A stretch of DNA of 64,000 bases from Archivesica marissinica (lineage: Eukaryota > Mollusca > Bivalvia > Venerida > Vesicomyidae), in assembly GCA_014843695.1 (NCBI GenBank), contig CM026400.1, forward strand, positions 33,659,513 through 33,723,512, written 5' to 3'. The translations under genes were made by a program, and so were the position numbers. Shown piece by piece: positions 26,201 through 41,200 of the stretch. Positions within the stretch are counted from its first letter, which is position 1; every line of letters starts with the position of its first letter. The notes below the pieces were generated by a model that was not told the origin of the DNA, did no database searches, and was given only the letters and a program-made list of their open reading frames with translations.

Positions 26201-29200
26201 ATGATCGTTTCATGATCAGACTGGTGCCGTGACCAGGATCGTTTCATGATCAGACTGGTGCCGTGACCAGGATCGTTTCATGACCAGACTGGTGCCGTGA
26301 CCAGGATCGTTTCATGACCAGACTGGTGCCGTGACCAGGATCGTTTCATGACCAGACTGGTGCCGTGACCAGGATCGTTTCATGACCAGACTGGTGCCGT
26401 GACCAGGATCGTTTCATGACCAGACTGGTGCCGTGACCAGGACCGCTTCATGACCAGACCGGTGCCGTGACCAGGATCGTTTCATGACCAGACTGGTGCC
26501 GTGACCAGGATCGTTTCATGACCAGACTGGTGCCATGATCGTTTCATGACCAGACTGGTGCCGTGACCAGGATCGTTTCATGACCAGACTGGTGCCATGA
26601 CCAGGATCGTTTCATGACCAGACTGGTGCCGTGACCAGGACCGTTTCATGACCAGACTGGTGCCATGATCGTTTCATGACCAGACTGGTGCCGTGACCAG
26701 GATCGCTTCATGACCAGACCGGTGCCATGACCAGGATCGTTTCATGACCAGACCGGTGCCGTGACCAGGATCGCTTCATGACCAGACCGGTGCCGTGACC
26801 AGGATCGTTTCATGACCAGACCGGTGCCATGACCAGGATCGCTTCATGACCAGACCGGTGCCGTGACCAGGATCGTTTCATGACCAGACTGGTGCCGTGA
26901 CCAGGATCGTTTCATGACCAGACTGGTGCCGTGACCAGGATCGTTTCATGACCAGACTGGTGCCGTGACCAGGATCGTTTCATGACCAGACTGGTGCCGT
27001 GACCAGGATCGTTTCATGACCAGACTGGTGCCGTGACCAGGATCGTTTCATGACCAGGATCGTTTCATGACCAGGATCGTTTCATGACCAGGATCGTTTC
27101 ATGACCAGGATCGTTTCATGACCAGACTGGTGCCGTGACCAGGATCGTTTCATGACCAGACCGGTGCCGTGACCAGGATCGTTTCATGACCAGACTGGTG
27201 CCATGACCAGGATCGTTTCATGACCAGACTGGTGCCATGATCGTTTCATGATCAGACCGTGCCGTGACCAGGATCGTTTCATGACCAGACCGGTGCCAGG
27301 ATCGTTTCATGACCAGGCTGGTGCCGTGACCAGGATCGTTTCATGACCAGACCGGTGCCAGGATCGTTTCATGACCAGACCGGTGCCGTGACCAGGATCG
27401 TTTCATGACCAGACCGGTGCCAGGACCGCTTCATGACCAGGCTGGTGCCGTGACCAGGATCGTTTCATGACCAGACCGGTGCCAGGACCGCTTCATGACC
27501 AGACTGGTGCCATGATCGTTTCATGACCAGACTGGTGCCGTGACGAGGATCGTTTCATGACCAGACTGGTGCCGTGACCAGGATCGTTTCATGATCAGAC
27601 TGGTGCCGTGACCAGGATCGTTTCATGACCAGACTGGTGCCGTGACCAGGATCGTTTCATGACCAGACTGGTGCCGTGACCAGGACCGCTTCATGACCAG
27701 ACTGGTGCCGTGACCAGGACCGCTTCATGACCAGACTGGTGCCATGACCAGGATCGCTTCATGACCAGACTGGTGCCGTGACCAGGATCGTTTCATGACC
27801 AGACTGGTGCCGTGACCAGGACCGCTTCATGACCAGACCGGTGCCATGACCAGGATCGTTTCATGACCAGACTGGTGCCATGACCAGGATCGCTTCATGA
27901 CCAGACTGGTGCCAGGACCGTTTCATGACCAGACCGGTGCCAGGATCGTTTCATGACCAGACCGGTGCCGTGACCAGGACCGTTTCATGACCAGACCGGT
28001 GCCAGGATCGTTTCATGACCAGACCGGTGCCGTGACCAGGACCGTTTCATGACCAGACTGGTGCCGTGACCAGGACCGCTTCATGACCAGACTGGTGCCG
28101 TGACCAGGATCGTTTCATGACCAGACTGGTGCCGTGACCAGGATCGTTTCATGATCAGGATGGTACCCTTAACTGGTTTCCTACCTTGATTCTCTTGGTT
28201 GGAGGATGCAAATCCCAGTCATCCAGTGTGTTGTTGTCATTGTTGTCCACCTTATCCATTGATCCCTTACCAATGTTCCTGAAATTGTTCTTATGAATTA
28301 GCTTAAAATTGACACAATTACAGTAGACGTCAAATCTTCATGAATCACCCAGGGTTCATTCTAGGTCAGAATTTTTGGGAGAAGTGAGAAAGCGCGCGAT
28401 CACTTCCTTAAATGGTGTTCTTTAATATACTTCTGCAAAATAGGGTTAAAATTCACAGTACAACCATTAAATACAACATTTGAATAGGAGTGCTTTATAA
28501 TGGGCCAGTGTATCTTACTAGACCAACATTTGTTTGAAAATCGTAAAAACCAAATTATTTTTTTTTAGGGAGAAGTGCCCAGAGGGCGAAGTCAGGGTCC
28601 CTAGGGCGACAATTTCGCCCACATCGCCCTCTAGAATGATCCCTGATCACCCAGTGAAGATTTTAGGATATACAAATTTATTTGTGCTCAAAAACAAGTA
28701 AAAATAAATACACATTTATTTTAGCTCAAAAAAAAGTTATAACCATGAGAGAGAAGAGGCAGTATGGATTTATGTGTTGACCAAGGACACCGCCTGACTG
28801 GGCTCAAACTCACAGCATGAACACAGATTTCATGGTCGGGAAGCGAACAGTTGAAAATATCTATTCAATCTGACATTAAAACAACTAATGTTACTTACTT
28901 CAGTTCTTCGCCACCATCAGGTCCGTGACGTTTTGAGCTGCGCGCTGTGGCACCGGCATCGCTTCCTCGACTGAAGAACCCTTCTGGGAACCATGTGATG
29001 CCACGAGCCCGTTTCCGTCCGATCACAACCATAATAACCAGCGTAAGGGTGATTGCCATGCCGACACCAACTAACAAATACATGAGCTCAGTTCTGGGTT
29101 TATCAACTGTTGGCCCATCGTCACCACCCTTCGAATGAACTGAAACAAAAATTTGTATCATTATTGTACATAAGTATGATTGTACTTTTAGGCAAGACAC

Positions 29201-32200
29201 TTAAATTACACATTGCATCTTCTCTCAGCCTCATGGCGATGATTCCATCATGAATGAGGTCTCGGGAGCGATTGAGCTAAAAATAAATTTGCTTAAACTC
29301 AATACATATTAAGTTAGTGGCAAACGACCGGTGTGCGCAGTATGTTGTAAAATAGTCGGGCAGAATGTGCGCAGTATGTTGTAAATTAGTCGGGCAGAAT
29401 GTGCGCAGTATGTTGTAAATTAGTCGGGCAGAATGTGCGCAGTATGTAATAAATTAGTCGTGGAGAATGTGTGCAGTATGTTGTAAATTAGTCGGGCAGA
29501 ATGTGCGCAGTATGTAGTAAGTTAGTCGGGCAGTATGTTGTTAATTAGATGAGCAGAATGTGCGCAGTATGTAGTAAGTTAGTCGGGCAGAATGTGCGCA
29601 GTATGTAGTAAGTTAGTCGGGCAGAATGTGCGCAGTATGTTGTAAATCAGTCATGCAGAATGTGCGCAGTATGTAGTAAGTTAGTCGGGCAGAATGTGCG
29701 CAGTATGTCGTAAATCAGTCGTGCAGAATGTGCGCAGTATGTTGTAAATCAGTCGGGCAGAATGTGCGCAGTATGTCGTAAATCAGTCATGCAGAATGTG
29801 CGCAGTATGTTGTAAATCAGTCGGGCAGAATGTGCGCAGTATGTCGTAAATCAGTCGTGCAGAATGTGCGCAGTATGTTGTAAATTAGTCGTGCAGAATG
29901 TGCGCAGTATGTTGTAAATTAGTCGGGCAGAATGCGCGCAGTATGTTGTAAGTTAGTATGTAGTAAGTTAGTCGGGCAGATGGAGAGCTGTAGTGAAGGC
30001 ATAAACAATACATATAGTTGTTAGACCTGTCTGAAGCAGTCGATCAGGGGAATACATAAGATGGTTGCAAGCAGACAGCTGCTATACCCTCCCCCCCCAA
30101 CTACAGCTGTAGTCACATATACAGTCAAACCTGTCATAAGCGAATAAGGGAATCACAGAAAATGGCTGCTTAGCAAAGGTGGTTGCTTAATAGAGGGCAA
30201 ATGCATAATAAAACAACATATTTGGAATCTGGAAACTGGCTGCTTAATGGAGGTGATCACTAACACAGGTTCTGCTGTACCATACATACTCGTCTATAAG
30301 ACACGATTTTTATCACCAAATTATTGACTCAAAGTGGCTTCCCACATATGAATATGGCCGTAACCCTTTCCCTCATAGAAGCACCTCCTGACGCCATTAC
30401 CAATACAACATATATTGACAATGTAGTCAAATCAATGTTCATAATAAAGAATATCATGTAGTCCCAGTAATATCTATGGAGGTGGGATAGATATGGCGAC
30501 TACTTATCCACTGCATGATAGCTAAATGGCTGTCGTTTGTATGGAGATATAATAGTATATTAACCTAATTTCTATGTAGTCCCAGGAATATCTATGGAGG
30601 TGGGATAGATATGGCGACTACTTATCCACTGCATGATAGCTAAATGGCTGTCGTTTGTATGGAGATATAAAGATATAATAGTATATTAACCTAAATCTCT
30701 ATGTAGTCCCAGTAATATCTATGGAGGTGGGATAGATATGGCGACTACTTATCCACTGCATGATAGCTAAATGGCTGTCGTTTGTATGGAGATATAATAG
30801 TATATTAACCTAAATCTCTATGTAGTCCCAGTAATATCTATGGAGGTGGGATAGATATGGCGACTATTTATCCACTGCCTGATAGCTAAATGGCTGTCGT
30901 TTGTATGGAGATATAAAGATATAATAGTATATTAACCTAAAACTCTATGATGGCATTCGACACCAAGTAACTGACATAGACTGGTCCATGACATTATTAG
31001 ACCAATTAAATTAATAAGAAAATTACATTTGGATCAGTTCATTTATTAAAATGGGTAAATTATTTTCTAAAAATTGTAATATTACTTGCAAAAAGTGCAG
31101 ATCCTGATGAGACGGCTCGTCACGAGCCGGCTCATCTGGATCTACACTTTTTTGTAAGCATATTTAGAGGTCTGTGGTGTTGAAAGGGTTAAGAGCCAAA
31201 CTATCAATATCACTTACTATCAATGATGGGCAGTGGAGAGAGCCAGCTTTTCTGTATGGCTGCTGCGACAAACTCGGCCGCCGACTGGGCACTGTCGAAG
31301 CACTCGTGGAATCCATCAGTAAGACACGGCTGAATGTCTATCAGTAAATGAACAATTGTTCTGCAAAACAAACAGAGAAATTCTTAGAACTGAAGATGAG
31401 TAATGCCCCTGCAAGACCCCCGTTTCCACACTCCTCTACCCGGTCAGACTACATCGCACCCGTGTTCATCCCTGTCCCAACCAAACCCCACCTCACCATT
31501 CTTTGTCCCCAATCCCACCTCCACATTCACTATCTCCGACCCCACAACCCCTATCCCACCACCCTGTCACCAACCCTCATCCCCTGTACCTCACTTCCCG
31601 ACACCATCCCCTGTTCTGACCCAAATTCCCCATCCCAGACACCATATAACAATTTTCAGCTGCATCTGATAGACATCTGGAACATTTACGACAAATCACG
31701 ACAATTAACTATTTACAGCAATAATTAACATTATGCTGAATTAAGATACAGTCAAAACCTGACTATAAAGGCCACCCTCGGGAAAGTCAAAAAGTGGCCT
31801 TTTTTGGCAGGTGGCCTCTCAATAGAGGATTAAAATGCATTGAAAATGGCTCGACAGGAGAGAAAAATGGTGGTCTTTAGAGACAGGTTTTTCATATGCG
31901 GCCTTTATTCGGAGGTGGCCTTTAGCACAGGCTTGACTGTATATGAGAAGGGCACAAAACCTGTCTTGACATCTCAGCCAGGAGAATTCATCATAACGGG
32001 CTAGTCTAACGAAACATCAAATACCCAATTTCTTGCTTGGTTCATTATACATGTACATTATCCAATAACGGTATTCACACAAGGAGGGTGCCCTGCAAAT
32101 TACCGCAAGTTCTCTTTGTGAATCCAGCCCCTGGATAGAAAGTGGAAACTGTGAACATACCCATCAGGTTGTGGTTCCCTGGTCGTTGATCTAGTCAAGC

Positions 32201-35200
32201 CAGACAGGTCCTCTGGACTCAGAGCACGTCGCCGCCGCCCTGTAGACAAGCCATTGTCGTCGTTATCAAACCATGGATAGATCATATTGTCCCCAAATTC
32301 ATCCTTCTTAACCAATAAAACTGCTCGTAGAAGATGGCCCAATTTCCGTAAAAATTCCTTCGACATATTCATGAAATTGTTCGGGGTCACGCCAACGACA
32401 ATAACGAGCGTTCCGAGGGCAAGCTGCTCATCTGCATGGTCACAATCAAGACCGTCCCAGTTACACGCAGCAGTATCACACCCTTGGTTACATATGCCAT
32501 TAGCGTAGACGAGACTACAGTACGTATCATAGTGAGGGTTGCATGGACCGAGATTACGCGCGCAGTCGAAACCATCGTAGAGGCATTCTTCTGTGTCACA
32601 CTGCGGGTCACACTTGCTGTCGTTAAACACGTTCCAGCACATGACACCATCGCGTGGCTCGTCACAGTTTTTCCAAGGAGGAGACTTGAAGTCACAATCT
32701 TGCCCGTCGTAGTCACATGAAGGTATGTTGCATTCAAGCTGGAAAATACATGTCATGTGTAACTTTCATCATTTCGAACGTTATTTAAAGTGACACTACA
32801 TCGGTGAAAACGCAAATGTCTGCAGAATGTAATTTCCTATTATATGGTATAATTCTTTTTCACATATTTGCCTAAAAAAACTGAGTATTTCAACAAATAA
32901 AGAAACGTTGCATATGCAGTTTGTTGACATAACAAAGTAATGTAAATAGGGTCGATATTCATGCGGAATACAACGCGTGTATCCTGAACAACATGATTTA
33001 TGTTACAGATTTACCGTTATATCTCACACGTGTGCCTATGCATATTTATTTGTAGACTAATCTTAGTTAAATTCTAAATTCTTAAATTATCACTAAACGA
33101 AAGTATCGCGCATTTAGTATCGACTCCAATGACAAACAAACATCAATTCAGGAGCGCGGATGACCGTTATATGAAATCCTACTTTCACTTTTGAAGTTTG
33201 TAGACCACAAAAACACTGTTTATTGATTCAATGTTAGTGTTTGAATATATTGAGAAGAATTCGTTGTAGCAATGCATTTATACGTGAAAAAATGCATTTT
33301 ATTTGCTTTTTGCGATGTAATGTCGCTTTAAAATGTTTAAACTTACGGAATGATAGAACATAGTGTGGGGAGACTGTAGACATTCATGCTTACTTTAAAC
33401 ATATGTGACATTATTCATTAATAATGGTCCAGTCTTCCAGTGGTTAACACGCTAGACTTGTATGTAATCCAGGGGTCGCAGGCTCGATTCCCCTATACCA
33501 TACGAAAATGACTCGCGTCAGTCTTTCCTAGGGCAACTCCGGTTATGCCGATAGCTTATCCACTGATTTAGAGTTTAATAGCTGTGGTATCTATGGAGTT
33601 ATAGTAGTATATTAGTCTAAATCTCTATGTGAGAAAGTGCTAAAGAAAAATGCATTTGGACATGCATGTATTAATATTGTTGGATAACTGACGTAGTGTT
33701 TTAGTTTAAATATAGTTTATTTTAGCTTGATTGCGAAACAAGTTCTTACAACTTACACTAATCATTCTCGAGACCTCATTCCTGATGGAATCCATCACCA
33801 CAAGGGAGAGAGAGGAGGCAAAGTGGAATTTAAATGCCTTGCCTAAGGGCACAATCGTAATGGCTTCAGTCGGGCCTTTCGCACAAGAAGCAAACAAGCT
33901 ACAATTGCGCTATCACGACTTCCATCGTAGCATTTTAAATATAACTGCAACATCTATAACACACATGACTTCTTCAAACAGACGGACAGAAACATTGTAA
34001 GAAGAATGTTATGAGACCAAATAGGAACTGTGGTAGAATGATTGCAAACACTTACATCACATTGTCCATTGCCAGCTTTACCAGGACAATCGTTTACAAT
34101 GCACTCTGGTGCCAGGGATGGCCGTGTCGGGGTTGCTACCGTCGGTTTGCCAATACCAGCTGTCACAGTTAGGTCCATATACTGACAGTGAATACCCGTG
34201 TAATAGCGTGGACACAGACATTCATAATACCCTGTTTGAAATAATAAATTTTAAATTCATTTATTTTACGATTGCATAATGAGTTTTAGCAACTCGTGTA
34301 AATCATTGGCGTGGATGCAAACATACACGTTATCCTTCATGTGAGAGGAAACCGAACTACCCGGAGAAACCCACATGTCCGATCCTACGACAACTGAATC
34401 ATCTAACATACTTACCAGGCTGAGTATCAAACCCGGGTTGGTGAGAAGTGAGTTAAACATTATGCTACAGTACACATGTACAATGTACAGTAAACCCTGT
34501 TAGAAGCCCGCTGAGGGACTGCAAATGTGACCGCATTACAGAGGTAACACTGTTTCTCTGTCAGCACCGAATATATTTAAAACAATGTGCAAACAACATA
34601 GATCCAGATCAGCTGTGATGTAGCGCCGTGTCTGATCAGGATCTATGTTGTTTGCTATTCGGACAGATACTTCAGCATATAGCCTGATCAGATGGCATAT
34701 TCCATTCTGTCTCATCGGATTCTCGGCTTTTTGCAAAGGTGCTTTTATGCAACATTGGCGGTTAAAGAGTTAAGAAATTGCCAATTTAGATTTCTGGAAA
34801 CTGACGATTTTAAGCCTAGGACAAACTCGAGAGCAATATCTGACAATATCATATAAAAACTGATACTTGTTTGTGATTGGTCATCTAAAATTAACTTTTA
34901 CTTGTTTGTGATTGGTCGTCTATAATTAACTTTTACTGGTTTGTGATTGGTCGTCTATAATTAACTTTTACTTATTTGTGATTGGTCGTCTATAATAAAT
35001 TTTACTTGTTTGTGATTGGTCATATCAGTTACATTATTTCAGTGAACTGTCCTTGGATTCCAGTCTTATATTCGACATTGGCATAGTTTGTAAATGACTA
35101 ATAGAGGTGGCTTCTAACCAATGTTTGCCTGCACAATAACACCACACTATTATAAAACAAAACTCCGTACATATAACGGACATACCTTTGTTGTCGATAC

Positions 35201-38200
35201 ACTGTCCGTTATTTCGGCATGGATTGGAGGCACATTCGTTGATGTTTTCGCTACATGTTGTTCCCGTCCAACCATATGGACAGTTACAGTGGAATGCATT
35301 CCCAGTCACTTCACACTTTCCTCCATTGTGACAGACAACCTCATCACAGACCGTTGCTACCTTCTCACACAGATCTCCTGTGAAACCCTGCATCAATAAG
35401 TTTCATCTTTATTTATTTTACAACGATTGAGAAACAAGTCATAACAACATATATTAATCACTCTTGTTGGCGCCGATAAAAGCGTAAATGTGGTCATTCC
35501 TGTGGGAGGAAACCAGAGTACCTGGAGAAAACCCACTTGTCTGATCTGGCGACCACCGTACCATTTCACATACTTCCCGGTCCGAGGATCAAACCGGTGT
35601 TGCATTGGTTGAGAAGCGAGCGTGCTAACCACTTTGCTAATCGGACAGCCAATAAAGACTTATTAATATTGTGTGCTTAGAGATGAGTCAAATACGACTG
35701 CATATACTTTGGGTTTACATCAAATGGTTGTGGCAAAGTCAAGAAATGATACTTCTGACAAACCCTTGTTTTTTATTTTATTGTTAGCTATCCCTGTGGT
35801 ACTGGGCTCAAGCTGGTGATTTTGGTGTAATATTCTCCCCAACCTACCATATGTTTAGCACAGAGAGAAGCTTTTCATATAGGATTAATCTTCTATCGTT
35901 GCATACATTAAACTTCTCCCAGGTATGCCCTAAGCTTCTCCCTTGTATACATTAAACTTCTCCCTTGTATACATTAAACTTCTCCCAGGTAAGCCCTAAG
36001 CGTCTCCCTTGTATACATTAAGCTTTTCCCTTTTATACAATTAACTTTTCCTTAGTACACCTTCGAGTTCTCCCTTGTACACCTGTAACTTCTCCCTTGT
36101 ACACCTGTAACATCTCCCTTGTACACCTTAAGCTTTTCCCTTGTACACCTTAAGCTTTTCCCTTGTACACCTTAAGCTTTTCCCTTGTACACATTAAGCT
36201 TTTCCCTTGTACACCTTAAGCTTTTCCCTTGTCACACCTTAAGCTTTTCCCTTGTACACCTTAAGCTTTTCCCTTGTACACCTTAAGCTTTTCCCTTGTA
36301 CACCTTAAGCTTTTCCCTTGTCACACCTTAAGCTTTTCCCTTGTACACCTTAAGCTTTTCCCTTGTACACCTTAAGCTTTTCCCTTGTACACCTTAAGCT
36401 TTTCCCTTGTACACATTAAGCTTTTCCCTTGTACACATTAAGCTTTTCCCATGTACACATTAAGCTTTTCCCTTGTACACATTAAGCTTTTCCCTTGTAC
36501 ACATTAAGCTTTTCCCTTGTACACCTTAAGCTTTTCCCTTGTACACCTTAAGCTTTTCCCTTGTACACCTTAAGCTTTTCCCTTGTACACCTTAAGCTTT
36601 TCCCTTGTACACCTTAAGCTTTTCCCTTGTACACATTAAGCTTTTCCCTTGTACACATTAAGCTTCTCCCATGTCACACCTTAAGCTTTTCCCATGTACA
36701 CCTTAAGCTTTTCCCTTGTACACCTTAAGCTTTTCCCATGTACACCTTAAGCTTTTCCCTTGTACACCTTAAGCTTTTCCCTTGTACACCTTAAGCTTTT
36801 CCCTTGTACACATTAAGCTTTTCCCTTGTACACATTAAGCTTCTCCCATGTCACACCTTAAGCTTTTCCCTTGTACACCTTAAGCTTTTCCCTTGTACAC
36901 CTTAAGCTTTTCCCTTGTACACCTTAAGCTTTTCCCTAGTACATCTTAAACACCTCCCAATTTGGAGGGTCCATTATCAGCCTTGCGTTCTGATAATTAG
37001 CTTACACAAATTTATTTTTGCTCAATTGCGAAACAAGTTCTTGCAACTTATATTAATTACTCTCAAGACCTCATTCCTGATTGAATCCATCGTCATGAGG
37101 TAGAGAGAAGAGGCATGTGGAATTTAAATGCCTTGTCCAAGGGCATAATCATAACGGCTACAGCTGGGCATAAACCCTGGGACTTTCGCACATGAAGCGA
37201 TTGTGCTACCACTGCGCTATCACAACTTTCTGCCAATTGCATGTGCTATATTGTTAATCTATTGTTATTGGGAGAAATATTCATGTGACCTTGACCTAGA
37301 TGTGTGTGAAATACTGCCATGTTATGGTGTTCACTGTACTATGTTATTAAAAATCAATACATTTATTTGTTTTGAATTAACATTGTTTACCTGGGGACAT
37401 CGGCATGTGGGTCCACTTTCTCCATTCATACAAAGACCAAGGTTCTGACAAGGGTCGTCAAGACAGAAGTCAATATGAGTCATACAGTGTCGCCCTACAT
37501 TGTAAATATATAACAAGTTTCATACAGTGTCGCCCTACATTGTAAATACATAACAAGTTTCATACAGTGTCGCCCTACATTGTAAATATATAACAAGTTT
37601 CATACAGTGTCGCCCTACATTGTAAATACATAACAAGTTTCATACAGTGTCGCTCTACAATGTAAATACATAACAAGTTTCATACAGTGTCGCCCTACAT
37701 TGTAAGTACATAACAAGTTTCATACAGTGTCGCCCTACATTGTAAATACATAACAAGTTTCATACAGTGTCGCTCTACAATGTAAATACATAACAAGTTT
37801 CATACAGTGTCGTCCTACAATGTAAATAACAAGTTTCATACAGTGTCGCTCTACAATGTAAATATATAACAAGTTTCATACAGTGTCGCCCTACAATGTA
37901 AATAACAAGTTTCATACAGTGTCGCCCTACAATGTAAATATATAACAAGTTTCATACAGTGTCGCCCTACAATGTAAATAACAAGTTTCATACAGTGTCG
38001 CCCTACAATGTAAATATATAACAAGTTTCATACAGTGTCGCCCTACAATGTAAATAACAAGTTTCATACAGTGTCGCCCTACAATGTAAATATATAACAA
38101 GTTTCATACAGTGTCGCCCTACAATGTAAATAACAAGTTTCATACAGTGTCGCCCTACAATGTAAATATATAACAAGTTTCATACAGTGTCGCCCTACAA

Positions 38201-41200
38201 TGTAAATAACAAGTTTCATACAGTGTCGCCCTACAATGTAAATATATAACAAGTTTCATACAGTGTCGCCCTACAATGTAAATAACAAGTTTCATACAGT
38301 GTCGCCCTACAATGTAAATATATAACAAGTTTCATACAGTGTCGCCCTACAATGTAAATAACAAGTTTCATACAGTGTCGCCCTACAATGTAAATATATA
38401 ACAAGTTTCATACAGTGTCGCCCTACAATGTAAATAACAAGTTTCATACAGTGTCGCTCTACAATGTAAATAACAAGTTTCATACAGTGTCGCTCTACAA
38501 TGTAAATATATAACAAGTTTCATACAGTGTCGCTCTACATTGTAAATACATAACAAGTTTCATAGTGTCGTCCTACATTGTAAATACATAACAAGTTTCA
38601 TAGTGTCGTCCTACATTGTAAATATATAACAAGTTTCATACAGTGTCGCTCTACAATGTAAATATATAACAAGTTTCATACAGTGTTGTCCTACATTGTA
38701 AATACATAACAAGTTTCATAGTGTCGTCCTACATTGTAAATATATAACAAGTTTCATACAGTGTCGTCCTATAATGTAAATATATAACAAGTTTCATACA
38801 GTGTCGCCCTACAATGTAAATAACAAGTTTCATACAGTGTCGCCCTACAATGTAAATATATAACAAGTTTCATACAGTGTCGCCCTACAATGTAAATAAC
38901 AAGTTTCATACAGTGTCGCCCTACAATGTAAATATATAACAAGTTTCATACAGTGTCGCCCTACAATGTAAATATATAACAAGTTTCATACAGTGTCGCC
39001 CTACAATGTAAATAACAAGTTTCATACAGTGTCGCTCTACAATGTAAATATATAACAAGTTTCATACAGTGTCGTCCTACAATGTAAATATATAACAAGT
39101 TTCATACAGTGTCGCCCTACAATGTAAATAACAAGTTTCATACAGTGTCGCCTACAATGTAAATAACAAGTTTATACAGTGTCGTCCTACAATGTAAATA
39201 ACAAGTTTCATACAGTGTCGCCCTACAATGTAAATAACAAGTTTCATACAGTGTCGCCCTACAATGTAAATAACAAGTTTCATAGTGTCGCCTACATTGT
39301 AAATACATAACAAGTTTCATACAGTGTCACCCTACAATGTAAATAACAAGTTTCATACAGTGTCGCCCTACAATGTAAATAACAAGTTTTATACAGTGTC
39401 GTCCTACAATGTAAATAACAAGTTTCATACAGTGTCGCCCTACAATGTAAATAACAAGTTTCATACAGTGTCGTCCTACAATGTAAATATATAACAAGTT
39501 TCATAGTGTCGTCCTACAATGTAAATAAATAACAAGTTTCATACAGTGTCGCCCTACAATGTAAATAACAAGTTTCATACAGTGTCGTCCTACAATGTAA
39601 ATAACAAGTTTCATACAGTGTCGCCCTACAATGTAAATAACAAGTTTCATACAGTGTCGCTCTACAATGTAAATATATAACAAGTTTCATAGTGTCATCC
39701 TACAATGTAAATAAATAACAAGTTTCATACAGTGTCGCCCTACAATGTAAATAACAAGTTTCATACAGTGTCGCCCTACAATGTAAATAACAAGTTTCAT
39801 ACAGTGTCGCTCTACAATGTAAATAAATAACAAGTTTCAGTGTCGTCCTACAATGTAAATAAATAACAAGTTTCATACAGTGTCGCCCTACAATGTAAAT
39901 ATATAACAAGTTTCATACAGTGTCGCTCTACAATGTAAATAACAAGTTTCATACAGTGTCACCCTACAATGTAAATAACAAGTTTCATACAGTGTCGCCC
40001 TACAATGTAAATAACAAGTTTCATACAGTGTCGCCCTACAATGTAAATAACAAGTTTTATACAGTGTCGTCCTACAATGTAAATAACAAGTTTCATACAG
40101 TGTCGCCCTACAATGTAAATAACAAGTTTCATACAGTGTCGTCCTACAATGTAAATATATAACAAGTTTCATAGTGTCGTCCTACAATGTAAATAAATAA
40201 CAAGTTTCATACAGTGTCGCCCTACAATGTAAATAACAAGTTTCATACAGTGTCGCCCTACAATGTAAATAACAAGTTTTATACAGTGTCGTCCTACAAT
40301 GTAAATAACAAGTTTCATACAGTGTCGCCCTACAATGTAAATAACAAGTTTCATACAGTGTCGTCCTACAATGTAAATATATAACAAGTTTCATAGTGTC
40401 GTCCTACAATGTAAATAAATAACAAGTTTCATACAGTGTCGCCCTACAATGTAAATAACAAGTTTCATACAGTGTCGTCCTACAATGTAAATAACAAGTT
40501 TCATACAGTGTCGCCCTACAATGTAAATAACAAGTTTCATACAGTGTCGCTCTACAATGTAAATATATAACAAGTTTCATAGTGTCATCCTACAATGTAA
40601 ATAAATAACAAGTTTCATACAGTGTCGCCCTACAATGTAAATAACAAGTTTCATACAGTGTCGCCCTACAATGTAAATAACAAGTTTCATACAGTGTCGC
40701 TCTACAATGTAAATAAATAACAAGTTTCAGTGTCGTCCTACAATGTAAATAAATAACAAGTTTCATACAGTGTCGCCCTACAATGTAAATATATAACAAG
40801 TTTCATACAGTGTCGCTCTACAATGTAAATAACAAGTTTCATACAGTGTCACCCTACATTGTAAATACATAACAAGTTTCATACAGTGTCACCCTACAAT
40901 GTAAATAACAAGTTTCATACAGTGTCGCCCTACAATGTAAATAACAAGTTTCATACAGTGTCGCCCTACAATGTAAATAACAAGTTTTATACAGTGTCGT
41001 CCTACAATGTAAATAACAAGTTTCATACAGTGTCGCCCTACAATGTAAATAACAAGTTTCATACAGTGTCGTCCTACAATGTAAATATATAACAAGTTTC
41101 ATAGTGTCGTCCTACAATGTAAATAAATAACAAGTTTCATACAGTGTCGCCCTACAATGTAAATAACAAGTTTCATACAGTGTCGCCCTACAATGTAAAT

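Noticed and set aside
31348..31728. Pro-rich plus-strand open frame
   Set aside because: Overlaps the HD-domain exon acceptor on the other strand and is low-complexity C-rich DNA.
32100..32160. Extension of the LNR/HD exon to its in-frame stop
   Set aside because: The GTATGT donor at 32160 in phase 2 joins the HD exon at 31360 to give [12 protein letters not shown], matching the Notch HD domain. The extension would truncate the receptor.
32436..32720. Plus-strand open frames opposite the LNR and EGF exons (also 42453-42950, 51829-52092, 53127-53348)
   Set aside because: Antisense shadows of cysteine-rich exons; the minus-strand frames have domain homology and consistent splice phases.
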